This document shows positions 51,334 through 59,789 of a stretch of 64,000 bases of DNA, one piece after another. Under the pieces are notes generated by a model. It did no database searches, was not told where the DNA came from, and worked only from the letters and a program-made list of their open reading frames with translations. Position 1 is the stretch's first letter, and each line of letters starts with the position of its first letter. A program made the translations under genes and the position numbers. Source of the DNA: a bacterium (GTDB lineage: Bacteria > Patescibacteriota > Minisyncoccia > Phycocordibacterales > UBA918); contig PAMC01000018.1 in NCBI GenBank assembly GCA_002710785.1, positions 1-64,000 on the forward strand, in the 5' to 3' direction.

Positions 51334-52041
51334 ATGTTTAAAAAGCACGGAGTCAAACTTACCATTCTCGCCGTCGTACTACTGTTTGCTGGCGCCATTT
51401 ACTACGCCAATTTAGCTGCCTCACAAGCCAACGTCGGCGTAGTAATCGAACCGAATATCAAAGGTAACCCTGACGGGGCCGTGACGCTCGTTGAGTACAG
51501 CGATTTTCAGTGCCCAGCTTGTGCGGCCGCCGTACCTGTAGTGAACGATTTGCTTGAGGAGTACGGTGAGGATGTGCGCTTTGAGTACCGCCATTTCCCG
51601 CTCGTGACCATTAACCCATTAGCTATCCCGGCTGCGCGAGCTGTTGAAGCAGCTGGTCAACAGGGTCAGTTTTGGCCAATGCACGACCTCTTGTTCGAGA
51701 ATCAGCAGACGTGGTCGACTGCCGCGAACCCAACGACTTTCTTCATCGCGTACGCTGAGGAGCTCGAGCTCGATGTAGCCACATTCCGCCGCCACCTCGA
51801 TGCGTCCGTCATCGAAGAGCACATTCAAGATCAGTTTGGCGAAGCGCGCCAGCAAGGTTTTACAGGCACCCCAACCTTTACGCTCAACGGAGAGCGTATG
51901 CAGTTTAGTACCTACGATGATTTTGTCGCGCAGGTTGGTGCTGCAGTTGCAACCGCCAACGGCGAAACTCCCGAGAGCGCTGAGCAAAGCGCAGCAGAAC
52001 CAAGCTCAGCCTCAGACCTTGGCCTCGAGTTTGGTATCTAG
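51334..52041 (+). CDS. DsbA-like thiol oxidoreductase
   Basis: 235 aa with a signal anchor (8-28). A thioredoxin fold of the Thioredoxin_4/DsbA type: VEYSDFQCPACAAAVP holds the CPAC active site, FRYRHFPL-like FEYRHFPLVTI follows, and cis-Pro lies in GFTGTPTFTLNG. It should introduce disulfides in exported proteins such as the cysteine-bearing pilin fusions. The C-terminal 30 residues are Ser/Glu/Ala-rich. Its end overlaps the convergent ATP-grasp gene by 4 nt. Confidence 0.9.
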   Translation: MFKKHGVKLTILAVVLLFAGAIYYANLAASQANVGVVIEPNIKGNPDGAVTLVEYSDFQCPACAAAVPVVNDLLEEYGEDVRFEYRHFPLVTINPLAIPAARAVEAAGQQGQFWPMHDLLFENQQTWSTAANPTTFFIAYAEELELDVATFRRHLDASVIEEHIQDQFGEARQQGFTGTPTFTLNGERMQFSTYDDFVAQVGAAVATANGETPESAEQSAAEPSSASDLGLEFGI

Positions 52042-52940
52042 AAAAGAGATCTAAGTAGTCTCAGATAGAAAGGCTTACTCAGGTGAGCCTTTTTTAGTGC
52101 GTATTGAATAGTCTCGTACGGAAAATTAACTCCGTTGAGCTCTTGCACTTGTCGCCAGCCTGGCTGCCAGTTTAGTTCCAAAAATAAGCAAGCATTATCG
52201 TGTGTGAGTATGTCAATGCCGGCAATCTCAGCTCCAAACGCTGCCGATACTTTCTCAGCAAATGGATAAAGCAGCTTGGTCATCTCCGGCTCTGTTTTTC
52301 TGATTTCGCCGCCAACGTGCAAATTGGCCCTAAAATCATTGTTCCCGGGTTGTTTTTTGTAACTAGCCAGCGCTTTTCCATTGACCGTGTACACCCGATA
52401 CTCAGTGGCGTGTTCAATATATTTCTGGCAGATAAAATTTTTATGGTGATACTGCGTTAGATGGTCATGTAACTGTTTTTCAGATTCGATCAGTGCAACA
52501 GCATTTCCTTTAGAACCTTCATCAGGCTTAACCACAAACGGTACTCCCAACTGATCGGCCACCTCATTAAATTGTATCGTTTGTGCCCAGATGGTTTGTG
52601 GTTGCGGGATATTAAAACGGCTAGCTATTAACGCCTGGCGGATTTTTTTATGGAGGGCGTGATGTCGGGCACCATCATTGAGGACCGGAATCCCAGCTTT
52701 TCGCATATGGTACGCCACCTCCTCTAGCGCACTGTTGCGCAGGCCAGTGCGGTAGTAGATTACGTCAAACTGCTTGAGTCGATGTAGAAAATCGCTGTCG
52801 GCGAACGACGAAAGAGTAACGTGAGCGGGAGATATCTTTTCTAACCGTACACCATATTCCCATGCAGTATCCTTGAGCTCTTGAAATGGTGGGGTGTCAA
52901 GGTTTGTTATGACACCAATTGAGTATTGAGTGTGTTGCAT
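52038..52940 (-). CDS. ATP-grasp ligase, RimK-like
   Basis: 300 aa. A pre-ATP-grasp part (FDVIYYRTGLRN) is followed by nucleotide-binding LGVPFVVKPDEGSKGNAVALIES, KYIEHATEYRVYTVNG and metal ligands in CLFLELNWQPGW. The closest shape is RimK-type glutamate or amino-acid ligases, which join a carboxylate to an amine. It is transcribed away from a second ATP-grasp gene at 53090 across a 149-bp gap. The substrate is unknown. Confidence 0.85.
   Translation of the reverse strand: MQHTQYSIGVITNLDTPPFQELKDTAWEYGVRLEKISPAHVTLSSFADSDFLHRLKQFDVIYYRTGLRNSALEEVAYHMRKAGIPVLNDGARHHALHKKIRQALIASRFNIPQPQTIWAQTIQFNEVADQLGVPFVVKPDEGSKGNAVALIESEKQLHDHLTQYHHKNFICQKYIEHATEYRVYTVNGKALASYKKQPGNNDFRANLHVGGEIRKTEPEMTKLLYPFAEKVSAAFGAEIAGIDILTHDNACLFLELNWQPGWRQVQELNGVNFPYETIQYALKKAHLSKPFYLRLLRSLF
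52070..52097 (+). terminator. Terminator of the DsbA-like gene inside the opposing gene
   Basis: AAGGCTTAC-TCAG-GTGAGCCTT (one T-G pair) is followed by TTTT. It lies within the 3' coding end of the RimK-like gene. Confidence 0.8.
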
Positions 52941-53089
52941 ATTGAGCTCCAGTATTCTTCAGAACTGTTAGGATTTTGTCAATGATTTGCATTTGACAAG
53001 ATGTGTGTTTTGGTGCGTAAAAACACAAAAATTGTACTATGATTGTGTTTCTGCCAATTGAATACTGAATGTAATACCCCAGGCGGATC

Positions 53090-54484
53090 ATGAAGAAAGA
53101 CAAAAACATACTACTGTTTGTTGGTACGTTTGCCGATCGCTACGCAAACTATATCGCGCAATATGAGGCGAAATATGAAAAACACTTTCGCACGATGTTG
53201 CTTCGGGACTCAAAGCTGAGAAAGCTGGAAAAAGAACCGACTTGTGACATTTTTGTGGAGTGTGATTTTAGTAAACCACACAAAATTGCTGAGGTGCTCT
53301 TACCTTACCAGGATGAGCTGCTGGCGGTGACATGCCGCACGGAGCAGCAGATAGCCCGGTTTGCACAGGTGATTCCGCATGTGCCTTACCTGCGCACACC
53401 GACTACCGAATCGCTAGCCTGGGCTGCTGATAAGTACGAGATGCGCAAACGGTTTAATTTGGGTGCCAAGAAATACAATCCTCGGTTTACCTGGGTTAAG
53501 AACGCGACTGCCAGTGAACGCCGACGGGTAATTGAAAAAGTCGGTTTTCCGCTTGTCATCAAACCGACAAGCTTGGCCGGCAGCTTGTTTGTCAGCATTT
53601 GCTACCACGAAGATGAGCTGCACAAAACGCTCCAGTCGTCGTTTCGTAGAGTGCGCGCTGCCTACAAAAAGGATAGTCGTCTAGAAGAGCCGAAAATTAT
53701 TGCCGAGGAGTACATCGAGGGTGAGCTGTACTCGATAGATTCGTACGTTAACAGTCGAGGCGCGGTCTACCACTGCCCGCTCGTTCGTCAGCGAACTGCC
53801 CGTGAGCGCGGCGGAGACGACCTGTATAACTACCTGCAAATCACACCTACCGCGCTTAAATCAACCACGATAGCTAAAGCTGAAGAAGTAGCAGAAGCGG
53901 CGATTCATGCCCTGGGCTTACGAAGTGTAACTGCTCATACTGAGCTCATTAAACACGACGATGAGTGGAAGATCGTTGAGGTAGGTCCACGCCCGGGCGG
54001 ACAGCGCGATCTTTTGCACAGCCTGAGTTGCGACATCAACCACACCATGAATGACCTCTTAGTTCGCATACCGCGCAAACCGGTTATACCAAAAAAATGC
54101 CAAGGCTTCGCTGCGTACCTTAAATATTATGCTCAGAGAGAAGGGGAGATCACTGAAACGAAGGGTATTAAAAAGATCGAAGAACTCGACTCATTTAATT
54201 CGATTGTCGTTAACAAAAGAGTTGGCGACCGAGCAATTTTTGCACGCAACGGCGGTCGGTCAATTTTTAATGTTGTACTGTATAACAACGATCGAGCCAA
54301 ACTACTGGCCGATATTCGACGAATTGAGCAGATGGTAAGCGTTAGGGTCCTGACGCGCGGCAAAAAGGCGCACGCCACAAAAAAGGCCGGCGTGACGACT
54401 AACCAGAAAAAAGCGACGATCAAGACAACCGTAAAGAAGGTGGCAAAGAAAACTGTCAAAAGAAAATCTGCTAAGAAAAAGTGA
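53090..54484 (+). CDS. ATP-grasp enzyme with lysine-rich tail
   Basis: 464 aa. The carboxylate-amine-ligase-like ATP-grasp has VGFPLVIKPTSLAGSLFV, IIAEEYIEGELYSIDSYV and EWKIVEVGPRPGGQRD (metal ligands), like carbamoyl-phosphate-synthase L-chain relatives. A small closing domain follows, and the final 45 residues are Lys/Thr/Ala-rich (ending VKRKSAKKK), resembling the tails of clpB and the 37818 protein. Paired divergently with the RimK-like gene. Product unknown. Confidence 0.85.
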   Translation: MKKDKNILLFVGTFADRYANYIAQYEAKYEKHFRTMLLRDSKLRKLEKEPTCDIFVECDFSKPHKIAEVLLPYQDELLAVTCRTEQQIARFAQVIPHVPYLRTPTTESLAWAADKYEMRKRFNLGAKKYNPRFTWVKNATASERRRVIEKVGFPLVIKPTSLAGSLFVSICYHEDELHKTLQSSFRRVRAAYKKDSRLEEPKIIAEEYIEGELYSIDSYVNSRGAVYHCPLVRQRTARERGGDDLYNYLQITPTALKSTTIAKAEEVAEAAIHALGLRSVTAHTELIKHDDEWKIVEVGPRPGGQRDLLHSLSCDINHTMNDLLVRIPRKPVIPKKCQGFAAYLKYYAQREGEITETKGIKKIEELDSFNSIVVNKRVGDRAIFARNGGRSIFNVVLYNNDRAKLLADIRRIEQMVSVRVLTRGKKAHATKKAGVTTNQKKATIKTTVKKVAKKTVKRKSAKKK

Positions 54485-54489
54485 TATGC

Positions 54490-54520
54490 AAACCACCGCC
54501 CGTAGACCGGGCGGTGGTTT
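54490..54520 (+). terminator. Terminator fused to the next promoter
   Basis: AAACCACCGCCCG-TAGAC-CGGGCGGTGGTTT, then TATGAT (54523-54528) 6 nt before the ATG at 54535. Terminator and promoter share about 40 bp. Confidence 0.85.
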
Positions 54521-54534
54521 GGTATGATTGGTGC

Positions 54535-55335
54535 ATGATACGGACGCGCGATTTCATTCTCTACCTCACCGTGCTTGGGTTTGTGCTCTTGGGTGCGACG
54601 TACACGGGTTTTTCGGAGCGGGCTGCGTCCACGGCGGCGGTCATTATGCTACCCGAAGTTGCTGAGGCGCCAACCGTGTCTGCGTTTGCCTATGAGCGTC
54701 CAAATACGCTAGCCCAGCGCTGGCAAGAGCTCCGTCAGCGTCTAGCTGGAGGCGAAGGATATCGCAGAGATGCGCCAGCAGTATTTACCTCGGTCGATCA
54801 GACTGCCGCTCAAGAAGCAGCTGAGGCGACGAGCAGTGCCGGATTTAGCGGCGTACGTAGCGTGCAGTGGTGTGGTGCACCTGTACCCGCAGCTATGGTG
54901 GCCAGTTGGCCGGCGGGCGGAACCCTACGGGTAGTTGAAGGACAGCGCACACTGGTGGTTGAGACTACCGAAGAGATCAATAACGGCTCGACTACCGAGA
55001 TGGTTCTCACCGAAGAGATTGCGCTAGCGCTACCGATACGCACCGTGCGGTCTACCTTCGACAGCTGTGTGCCCGATACCCTCGTTGGTGTAACCACTGC
55101 CGGACAACCGCTACTTAATGATGCCGCCAGCACCTACCAGAACTTCTTAGAAACTCAGGTGGTAGGCTACACTCGCGACGGGTTTGCCGTGTACGGTCCG
55201 GTTGCCGATGCGGCGCAACTCGATGCTTGTGGTGGTCGCTACAGTCTGAACGGGCAGTATCAGTACCACGTTCGCACCAACGAGCCGTTTATTTTAGGTT
55301 GTTACGCTGGGGTTCCAATAAATATTGACATCTAA
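54535..55335 (+). CDS. Exported YHYH-domain protein
   Basis: About 266 aa from MIRTRDFILYL; the longer frame reads the terminator. A signal anchor (8-28) and an Ala-rich helix precede a C-terminal YHYH domain: GYTRDGFAVYGPVAD, LDACGGRYSLNGQYQYHVR and FILGCYAG. Six or so cysteines could form disulfides with the help of the DsbA-like protein. YHYH domains occur in extracellular proteins of unknown role. Confidence 0.82.
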   Translation: MIRTRDFILYLTVLGFVLLGATYTGFSERAASTAAVIMLPEVAEAPTVSAFAYERPNTLAQRWQELRQRLAGGEGYRRDAPAVFTSVDQTAAQEAAEATSSAGFSGVRSVQWCGAPVPAAMVASWPAGGTLRVVEGQRTLVVETTEEINNGSTTEMVLTEEIALALPIRTVRSTFDSCVPDTLVGVTTAGQPLLNDAASTYQNFLETQVVGYTRDGFAVYGPVADAAQLDACGGRYSLNGQYQYHVRTNEPFILGCYAGVPINIDI

Positions 55336-55388
55336 ACAAAACCGTACTTAAATAAACTCGAACGTTCCAAACACATGAGGTGCTCGTA

Positions 55389-55853
55389 ATGGTACGAGAG
55401 TCTGTGGCCAATGCGTTAATTCGAACAGGGTGCTGGCTAGGTGAGGATGATTTTTTTCAGCGTCGATGGGGGTTTGTTCGGTTTTTTCCAAATCGAGATC
55501 CCAAAAAGAGCACACAGATCACTGGTGATCCAGAACAACAATCAAAATCCAATGATCCGGCTTGGCGAATCCGTTGGCACTGGCAACTGCTGTACTGCAA
55601 TAGCGAAACGCCATTCCGACCTATGACGTATGTCGGTGGCAGCATGTGGTCTGGCCCATTGCTGCCCGTTAAAACAAAGCTCTTTGCGGTTCGGGTCGGG
55701 CCGCTCAGCTCCCAATGGATCTGTCGTCTGACAAATCGAGATGTGCTGGTTCCAAGCAAGTACACACTGGATTCAAGTCCAGTGGGTCTTGGTGAAAGGG
55801 AAGATTTGTCTGAGCGCCAGTCTGGCGCCGAAGTCGAGATAACATTTGTGTGA
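55389..55853 (+). CDS. Hypothetical protein, 154 aa
   Basis: Not recognised. Starts at ATG 55389 with GAGG 8 nt upstream (GTG three codons earlier is possible). The protein is Trp- and Arg-rich (RRWGFVRFF, WRIRWHWQLLYC) with no signal peptide, beta-rich by eye, and ends in an acidic EVEITFV. A good terminator follows at 55859, which supports a real transcription unit. Confidence 0.55.
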   Translation: MVRESVANALIRTGCWLGEDDFFQRRWGFVRFFPNRDPKKSTQITGDPEQQSKSNDPAWRIRWHWQLLYCNSETPFRPMTYVGGSMWSGPLLPVKTKLFAVRVGPLSSQWICRLTNRDVLVPSKYTLDSSPVGLGEREDLSERQSGAEVEITFV

Positions 55854-55858
55854 ATCCG

Positions 55859-55888
55859 CCCACGATCTGCTGATCGTGGGTGTTTTAT
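55859..55888 (+). terminator. Terminator of the 55389 gene
   Basis: CCCACGATC-TGCT-GATCGTGGG is followed by TGTTTTATAA, 5 nt past the stop. Confidence 0.88.
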
Positions 55889-55972
55889 AATATTCAACAT
55901 ATGAAATACGTGCTATTTATGTTGCGTGTACAGCTACAGCGCTGATGTTGATTGGTTGATATACTGACTAGC

Positions 55973-56107
55973 ATGAAAAAATTTCCTGAAGGTTTTTACT
56001 GGGGTGAGAAGTGCTGGGAGCACTTCGCAAGACCTTGCCTGGTATTTTCGGAGAAAATACTGACAAGGTATACAGCCTCTGTAAGAGCCAGTAAAATTAA
56101 TGTATGA
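55973..56107 (+). pseudogene. Partial copy of the GH1 gene start with hairpin insert
   Basis: ATG at 55973 begins MKKFPEGFYWG, a near copy of the GH1 start MKTFPKNFYWG 131 nt further on. After 11 codons similarity stops and the frame runs 33 more codons (ending KINV) through GAAGTGCT-GGG-AGCACTTC and ACCTTG...CAAGGT hairpins, to a TGA that overlaps the GH1 ATG. A TATACT box 7 nt upstream shows that the copy has the promoter. It may encode a 44-aa leader or be a scar. Confidence 0.65.
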
Positions 56108-57330
56108 AAACTTTCCCCAAAAATTTTTACTGGGGTGCCGCCACCGCCTCGTACCAAGTCGAGGGGTGGAATGAGAACACCGACTGGGCAAAAGCGGCTA
56201 AGGAGGAAAGGGTTCCTTCGGCTGGCCGCCTAGCTGACCACTATCACCGCTACGAAGAGGATTTTGATATCGCGAAAGAGCTTGGCCACAACGCGCACCG
56301 GTTTTCTATTGAGTGGGCACGCATCGAGCCCGAAGAAGGGAAGTTTGATTTTGCTGAGATCGAGCACTACCGCGATGTCCTAAAAGCGTTGCGAGCACGT
56401 AACATTGAGCCATTCATTACCCTTTGGCATTTCACCTTGCCACTATGGTTTTCCGAACGAGGTGGTTTTGAGCGTAAAGACGCGCCGCAGGTTTTTGCCC
56501 GCTATTGTGCGTTTGTAGTTAAAGAGCTCGGTGATCTGTGTCACTTCTTTTCTACTATGAACGAACCCAACGTGTTTGGAAGCAATGGGTGGCTGCGAGG
56601 AAGCTGGCCACCGTTTAAACGTTTTGCGGCGACCGATCTTGTGTCGATCACCAATTCTGGGCGTACCTTCGAGTCACGTGCGCAAAGAGGACTCCGTCCA
56701 GTCTTCTTGTATCGTCGTGTCATGCGTAATTTGGCACAAGCGCATAATCAAGCGTATACAGCGATTAAAGCCGAGCGGCCGGATGTGAACGTAAGTGTGG
56801 TGAAACACGTTATCTATTTTCATGCCAATTGGAACCCTTTAAACATAATTAAAGCCTGGGTGGCCAACCAGTTATGGACTCACGTCTATATGCGACGAAC
56901 CCGACATCATCTCGATTCAGTTGGCCTTAACTACTACTTTCACAAAAAGTTTGGCGATCGTACCCACTACGAAAAGACAGACATGGACTGGGACATTTAC
57001 CCACAGGGTATCTACGGATCACTTCGAATGTTGTGGAAGTATAAAAAGCCAATCTTTATTTCCGAAGCTGGTTTGGCTGATAAGGCTGACAAGTATCGCG
57101 CAGCGTACATTACCGAGCAGGTTCGGGCGGCACAGCGAGCTCTCGAAGCCGGAGTTGATCTACGCGGCCACATGTACTGGAGCTTAATGGACAACTACGA
57201 GTGGGCTCTGGGTGTTGAGAAATGTTTTGGGCTAGTAGCAATAAATTACCAAACCCTCGAGCGGACGATACGCCCGAGTGCGTGGGAGTACAAAAAAATT
57301 ATCGAGGCGAATGGTGTTGAATTAGGTTAA
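56104..57330 (+). CDS. Glycoside hydrolase family 1 (beta-glucosidase-like)
   Basis: 408 aa, cytosolic, TIM barrel. FYWGAATASYQVEG, HRFSIEWARIEP, the acid/base Glu in STMNEPNVFG, LNYY and the nucleophile Glu in FISEAGLAD (usual form TENG) and MYWSLMDNYEWALG are all family marks. It likely cuts beta-linked glucosides or similar disaccharides. It starts at the stop of a truncated copy of its own 5' end (ATGA-type overlap). Length is slightly short for GH1 (about 450). Confidence 0.92.
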   Translation: MKTFPKNFYWGAATASYQVEGWNENTDWAKAAKEERVPSAGRLADHYHRYEEDFDIAKELGHNAHRFSIEWARIEPEEGKFDFAEIEHYRDVLKALRARNIEPFITLWHFTLPLWFSERGGFERKDAPQVFARYCAFVVKELGDLCHFFSTMNEPNVFGSNGWLRGSWPPFKRFAATDLVSITNSGRTFESRAQRGLRPVFLYRRVMRNLAQAHNQAYTAIKAERPDVNVSVVKHVIYFHANWNPLNIIKAWVANQLWTHVYMRRTRHHLDSVGLNYYFHKKFGDRTHYEKTDMDWDIYPQGIYGSLRMLWKYKKPIFISEAGLADKADKYRAAYITEQVRAAQRALEAGVDLRGHMYWSLMDNYEWALGVEKCFGLVAINYQTLERTIRPSAWEYKKIIEANGVELG

Positions 57331-57362
57331 ACATGCTATTGTGCAAACAGTAAAGGACCTCG

Positions 57363-57548
57363 ATGGAGCAGAACATGTTAAAACACCTCCTCTTGCAGTT
57401 CTGGCAGTACTCGGGAAGAGTGGATGTGCCACGTCGAGCACTCTACACAACCACCGTCATCGGCCTGGTCGGACAACCCATCACCAATGCATTTGTGGGT
57501 TTCGTGGCCATGCTGGCAATATTGGTTGACATCTTTGATTTTACGTAG
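57363..57548 (+). CDS. Small membrane protein, 61 aa
   Basis: AAAGGA lies 5 nt before the ATG. The second half (TTTVIGLVGQPITNAFVGFV, then MLAILVDIFDFT) forms one or two hydrophobic helices. Not recognised. Three frames overlap here; this one has the only good ribosome-binding site and a membrane-like product. Confidence 0.5.
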   Translation: MEQNMLKHLLLQFWQYSGRVDVPRRALYTTTVIGLVGQPITNAFVGFVAMLAILVDIFDFT

Positions 57549-57649
57549 GATCTCAACCCACCAGACTGAAACCCGCCCGCGCGTTCGCACGGACATTTTG
57601 TATGGGGAAAGGAGAATAATCGCGCTTATAATAATGCCATAATTACTCT

Positions 57650-58582
57650 ATGGCATGGATACTACTGGCCACGACCGGGCAGTTTGTTAACGCCGTGGTC
57701 GCCATTCTAGATAAGTACATTGTCTCTGACGAGCAGGCTTTACCACGGCCGTTTGTGTACGCGTTTTACTCGTGTCTCATTACTGGCGGGTGGATTGGTA
57801 TTTACGCCCTCGGCCTCTTGCCAGGCTTAGCAGGGCTTGGGGTGCCGCAGCTTGGGAACGTGCAGACCCCGAGCATTCAGGTGGTTGGTATGTCGTTTTT
57901 GGCTGGCTACACCTTCTTCATGGCGCTGGTGTCGATGTACACTAGTCTCAAACAGGCTGATGCGTCTGACGTGATGCCGGTTATTGGCGCCATCTCTGCT
58001 ATTGCGACGTTTGGTATGTCGTACCTCTTTTTGGGCGGTAGCTTCACAACCAATTTTATCTGGGGCATCGTACTCCTCTCGATCGGTACTTTTTTGGTGT
58101 CTGAAATGCGGCTCAACCGCGGGGTGATCATGCACGCGCTCCATAGCGGCGTTTTCTTTGCGCTCCACTACATTACCCTCAAAGGCCTCTTCGAGGAAAC
58201 CTCTTTTGATGACGGTTTCTTTTGGTCTCGCGTGGGGTTTGTCTTGTTTGCACTCTCATTGCTTTTGGTGCCGTCGTACTGGGACAAAATTAAGGAACAA
58301 ACCAAACAGACATCCAAGCGTGGTGGCGTGCTTGTCTTGGGTGCCAAGGTGTTGGCAGGTATCGCGGCCTTTATGCTCCTTAAAGCCACTGACTGGGGTG
58401 ATGTCGCAGTGGTGCAGGCGCTCGATGGCCTGAAGTTTGTATTCATTATTGCGCTCTCACTGCTCTTTGGTCGCTTTATTCCGTACACGGCCGGCGAGAA
58501 CGACTTCAGTACCGTCACCATTGTGCGTAAGACATCGTACGTCATTATCATCAGCATCGGCTTCGCCTTCTTGTTTGTATGA
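57650..58582 (+). CDS. EamA/DMT-family transporter-like membrane protein
   Basis: 310 aa with about ten helices in two halves, each with an EamA-like pattern (SLKQADASDVMPVIGAISAI and LLKATDWGDVAVVQALDGLK). The drug/metabolite transporter superfamily exports small metabolites; the cargo is not predictable. CATAAT is 6 nt before the ATG. It overlaps the following glycosidase-like gene by 4 nt (ATGA), so they are co-translated. Confidence 0.85.
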   Translation: MAWILLATTGQFVNAVVAILDKYIVSDEQALPRPFVYAFYSCLITGGWIGIYALGLLPGLAGLGVPQLGNVQTPSIQVVGMSFLAGYTFFMALVSMYTSLKQADASDVMPVIGAISAIATFGMSYLFLGGSFTTNFIWGIVLLSIGTFLVSEMRLNRGVIMHALHSGVFFALHYITLKGLFEETSFDDGFFWSRVGFVLFALSLLLVPSYWDKIKEQTKQTSKRGGVLVLGAKVLAGIAAFMLLKATDWGDVAVVQALDGLKFVFIIALSLLFGRFIPYTAGENDFSTVTIVRKTSYVIIISIGFAFLFV

Positions 58583-59601
58583 TGTTTGCTAAACGCTGGA
58601 CTTGGTGGAAAAAACTAATCGCCGCGCTCCTTGGCGGCGGTGCGCTGCTGGCGGGGTTGGTAGCGTGGTTGGCCCACAAGCCAGCACCTACTGAGATTAC
58701 CTACGGCATGTCGTTTAACACTCCATACGCTCGCGAGCTGGGGCTCGACTGGCAAGAAGTCTACGACGCCTTTTTAGATGACCTGGGTGTACGCCACCTG
58801 CGCTTGGCTGCACATTGGCCGATGGTGGAACCGCGCGACGATATTTACAACTTTACCGAACTCGATTACCAAATTGCCCGTGCCGAAGAGGTGGGAGCTG
58901 AGGTGGTGTTTGCGGTTGGCCGCCGGCTGCCCCGGTGGCCGGAGTGTCACATTCCCGCTTGGGCAGCAGACTTGCGTTGGGAGGAGCAGCAAGCAGAAAT
59001 TCTCGAGTACATCGAGGTTGTGATGCGACGCTACCAAGACAGCCCAGCCATTACCTACTGGCAAGCTGAGAACGAGCCATTCTTAGAAATTTTTGCCTTT
59101 GAGCACTGCGGCGAAACCGACGAGGCGTTCTTGAGAGAGGAAGTCGCCCTTATGCGCAGCCTCGACGACACACGTCCGATCTTAGTGACCGACAGTGGCA
59201 ATCTCGGTACGTGGGCTGGCGCGTGGCGCAACGGTGACGCGTTTGGCACCAGCGTGTACGTCCATTTTTGGAACCCAGAGCTCGGGCAGTTTCGTACAAT
59301 CTTGCCACCCTGGTTTTACCGGGTGAAGGAGCGGGTTATGGCACTGCGTTACGGCGAACAAGAGACTATGCTGATCGAGCTCTCGGCTGAGCCATGGCTC
59401 ATTGCGCCAATCACCGAAGTTGATGTCGAAACGCAGTTCTCGCGTATGAACCTGGAGAAATTTGAGGATATTCTTAACTACGCCAAGGCAACGCACTTTG
59501 AAAAGCAGTACCTCTGGGGTGCTGAGTGGTGGTACTGGCTCATTGATAAAGGCCACCCTGAATTATGGGAGCGCGGAAAGGAGCTCTTTGCGGTAGAATA
59601 G
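58579..59601 (+). CDS. Membrane-anchored glycoside-hydrolase-like TIM barrel
   Basis: 340 aa. An N-terminal anchor (11-32) precedes a clan-A-like barrel: YGMSFNTPYARELGLDW, VRHLRLAAHWPMVEP, ITYWQAENEPFLE (acid/base Glu) and MLIELSAEPW (nucleophile position). The nearest look is GH5/GH42-type enzymes. It faces outward and could trim surface glycans. It overlaps the transporter gene and is followed by two small membrane proteins, suggesting an envelope-sugar operon together with the GH1 gene. Confidence 0.78.
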   Translation: MMFAKRWTWWKKLIAALLGGGALLAGLVAWLAHKPAPTEITYGMSFNTPYARELGLDWQEVYDAFLDDLGVRHLRLAAHWPMVEPRDDIYNFTELDYQIARAEEVGAEVVFAVGRRLPRWPECHIPAWAADLRWEEQQAEILEYIEVVMRRYQDSPAITYWQAENEPFLEIFAFEHCGETDEAFLREEVALMRSLDDTRPILVTDSGNLGTWAGAWRNGDAFGTSVYVHFWNPELGQFRTILPPWFYRVKERVMALRYGEQETMLIELSAEPWLIAPITEVDVETQFSRMNLEKFEDILNYAKATHFEKQYLWGAEWWYWLIDKGHPELWERGKELFAVE

Positions 59602-59605
59602 TGAT

Positions 59606-59779
59606 ATGACCCGCTTCATTTTCAGTTGGTTTTTCATTCGTAACTGGCACACCGGCGAGCACGAGCTGTCGCGACCGCGTGTGGCGTTAGCTGCCGCTGC
59701 ATTGTTTTTACTCCTCTTGGCATTTTTGATGATCGCCATTTTACAATCACCGATTGAATACGTTGCCATGGTTGGTTAG
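59606..59779 (+). CDS. Small membrane protein, 57 aa
   Basis: ATG at 59606, 4 nt after the previous stop. A short cytoplasmic part with FFIRNWHTGEHELSRPR, then one strong helix (VALAAAALFLLLLAFLMIAI) and a short outside tail. Tight spacing and the clean helix support it. Not recognised. Confidence 0.65.
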   Translation: MTRFIFSWFFIRNWHTGEHELSRPRVALAAAALFLLLLAFLMIAILQSPIEYVAMVG

Positions 59780-59789
59780 GAATATTGGT

